DNA of 7,519 nucleotides from Chloroflexota bacterium (GTDB lineage: Bacteria > Chloroflexota > Anaerolineae > B4-G1 > SLSP01). Every line of letters starts with the position of its first letter. Positions within the stretch are counted from its first letter, which is position 1. The notes beneath the pieces were generated by a model, which worked only from the letters and a program-made list of their open reading frames with translations, did no database searches and was not told the origin of the DNA. Both the position numbers and the translations under genes were made by a program. Of the stretch, positions 7,078-7,519 are shown piece by piece. Where the stretch lies: contig JAKJAE010000122.1 in NCBI GenBank assembly GCA_022707665.1, positions 1-7,519 on the forward strand, given 5' to 3'.

Positions 7078-7083
7078 ATCTCC
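7078..7083 (-). promoter_or_regulatory. Shine-Dalgarno site deciding the AmrS start
   Basis: GGAGAT on the minus strand lies 5 nt upstream of ATG at 7072. No comparable site precedes the TTG at 7111, so the short form is preferred. Confidence 0.55.
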
Positions 7084-7107
7084 GATTGGCTGTGTCTGGC
7101 CAGGCTA

Positions 7108-7519
7108 TCAACCGGTGAGGATCACGTTACGACCCTGAGCGCCGATATCGGACTGCAACTGCAGCCAGCGCACAATATCGCGGCGCCGTACCACCCCCTC
7201 CAAGCGGTCGCCAGTGATGACTGGCAGTTGGTGTACATCGTGGGCTGCCAGGGAGTCAAGGGCGACGCTGGCATTGGCATCCGGGCTCAGTGTCACCAGG
7301 CGCTCCAGTGGTGTCATGATCTCGCTTACGGACGTGATCTCCCAGAGGTCGCGCGTGACACGGCGGACGTCGTCAAGCGTGACAATGCCGACAAGGTGTC
7401 CGTCGGCGACGACCGGGAACCCGTGGTCGTCGGACTGCATGATGTAGTGGTGGACAAGATCAGCTACCGACCGGTTCGGAGTGACCGTGGGAGGATCACG
7501 ACGCATCACGTTGGACACC
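7108..7519 (-). CDS. Tandem CBS-domain C-terminus, probably of an M50 site-2 protease (partial, N-terminus beyond the window)
   Basis: The frame is open to the right edge, giving about 136 codons that end in a TGA at 7108-7110. Two CBS motifs form one Bateman module. The first runs from SNVMRRDPPTVTPNRSV through FPVVADGHLVGIVTLDDVRRV (about 2-54). The second runs from VSEIMTPLERLVTLSPDANA through LPVITGDRLEGVVRRRDIVRWL (about 64-119). CBS pairs often bind adenosyl nucleotides and act as sensors. The wording GIVTLDDVRRV-x-RDLW followed by EIMTPLE is characteristic, in my recollection, of the C-terminal CBS pair in bacterial site-2-protease (M50, SpoIVFB-like) proteins. The HExxH protease core would lie to the right of the window. 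A GTG at 7518 could start a stand-alone CBS protein, but it is probably an internal Val codon. The gene ends 35 bp before the AmrS ATG, so it is probably the first visible gene of that operon. Confidence 0.8.
   Translation of the reverse strand, partial: VSNVMRRDPPTVTPNRSVADLVHHYIMQSDDHGFPVVADGHLVGIVTLDDVRRVTRDLWEITSVSEIMTPLERLVTLSPDANASVALDSLAAHDVHQLPVITGDRLEGVVRRRDIVRWLQLQSDIGAQGRNVILTG

Noticed and set aside
1..7519. tRNA or rRNA genes, CRISPR array, insertion sequence, or phage and defence genes
   Set aside because: Nothing of these types was seen. Almost all the sequence is explained by seven housekeeping-like genes, and the non-coding gaps are short.

Overview
The window is an ordinary-looking chromosomal segment of a GC-rich bacterium (about 60% G+C by eye). 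Genes are densely packed, several start with GTG, and promoter and ribosome-binding sequences are clearly bacterial. Three gene products point weakly to a deep-branching, possibly thermophilic lineage such as Chloroflexota/Thermomicrobia: a Lon-like protease with a degenerate AAA+ module, a Thermotoga-like L-lactate dehydrogenase with a Cys-x2-Cys-x2-Cys run, and a site-2-protease-type CBS tail. That placement is an inference and was not tested by any search.

Layout. (1) Positions 1-571, minus strand: the N-terminal 190 codons of a YihY/BrkB-type membrane protein that runs off the left edge. (2) Positions 572-714: a divergent promoter region. Each direction has a sigma70-like promoter, and the two -35 hexamers are inverted copies of each other. 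(3) Positions 715-3982, plus strand: a two-gene operon of an 806-residue Lon-like Ser/Lys protease and a tandem universal-stress-protein (USP) gene whose GTG start overlaps the protease stop. (4) Positions 3983-4060: a short convergent intergenic region with one GC-rich inverted repeat. (5) Positions 4061-7519, minus strand: four co-directional genes. In transcription order they are the CBS-domain C-terminus of a probable M50 site-2 protease (truncated by the right edge), a radical SAM protein of the AmrS family, L-lactate dehydrogenase, and a polytopic membrane protein of unknown function.

How the genes work together. The Lon-like protease and the USP are plausibly co-expressed in protein quality control and stress response. 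The minus-strand cluster joins an intramembrane protease, an AmrS radical SAM enzyme, a probably fructose-1,6-bisphosphate-regulated LDH and an integral membrane protein. No single pathway obviously unites them, and close spacing is the only evidence for co-transcription.

I found no tRNA, rRNA, CRISPR array, insertion sequence, phage gene or convincing new system. The most interesting points are the broken P-loop of the Lon-like protease, the AmrS gene without its usual partners in view, and the shared architecture of the divergent promoter.
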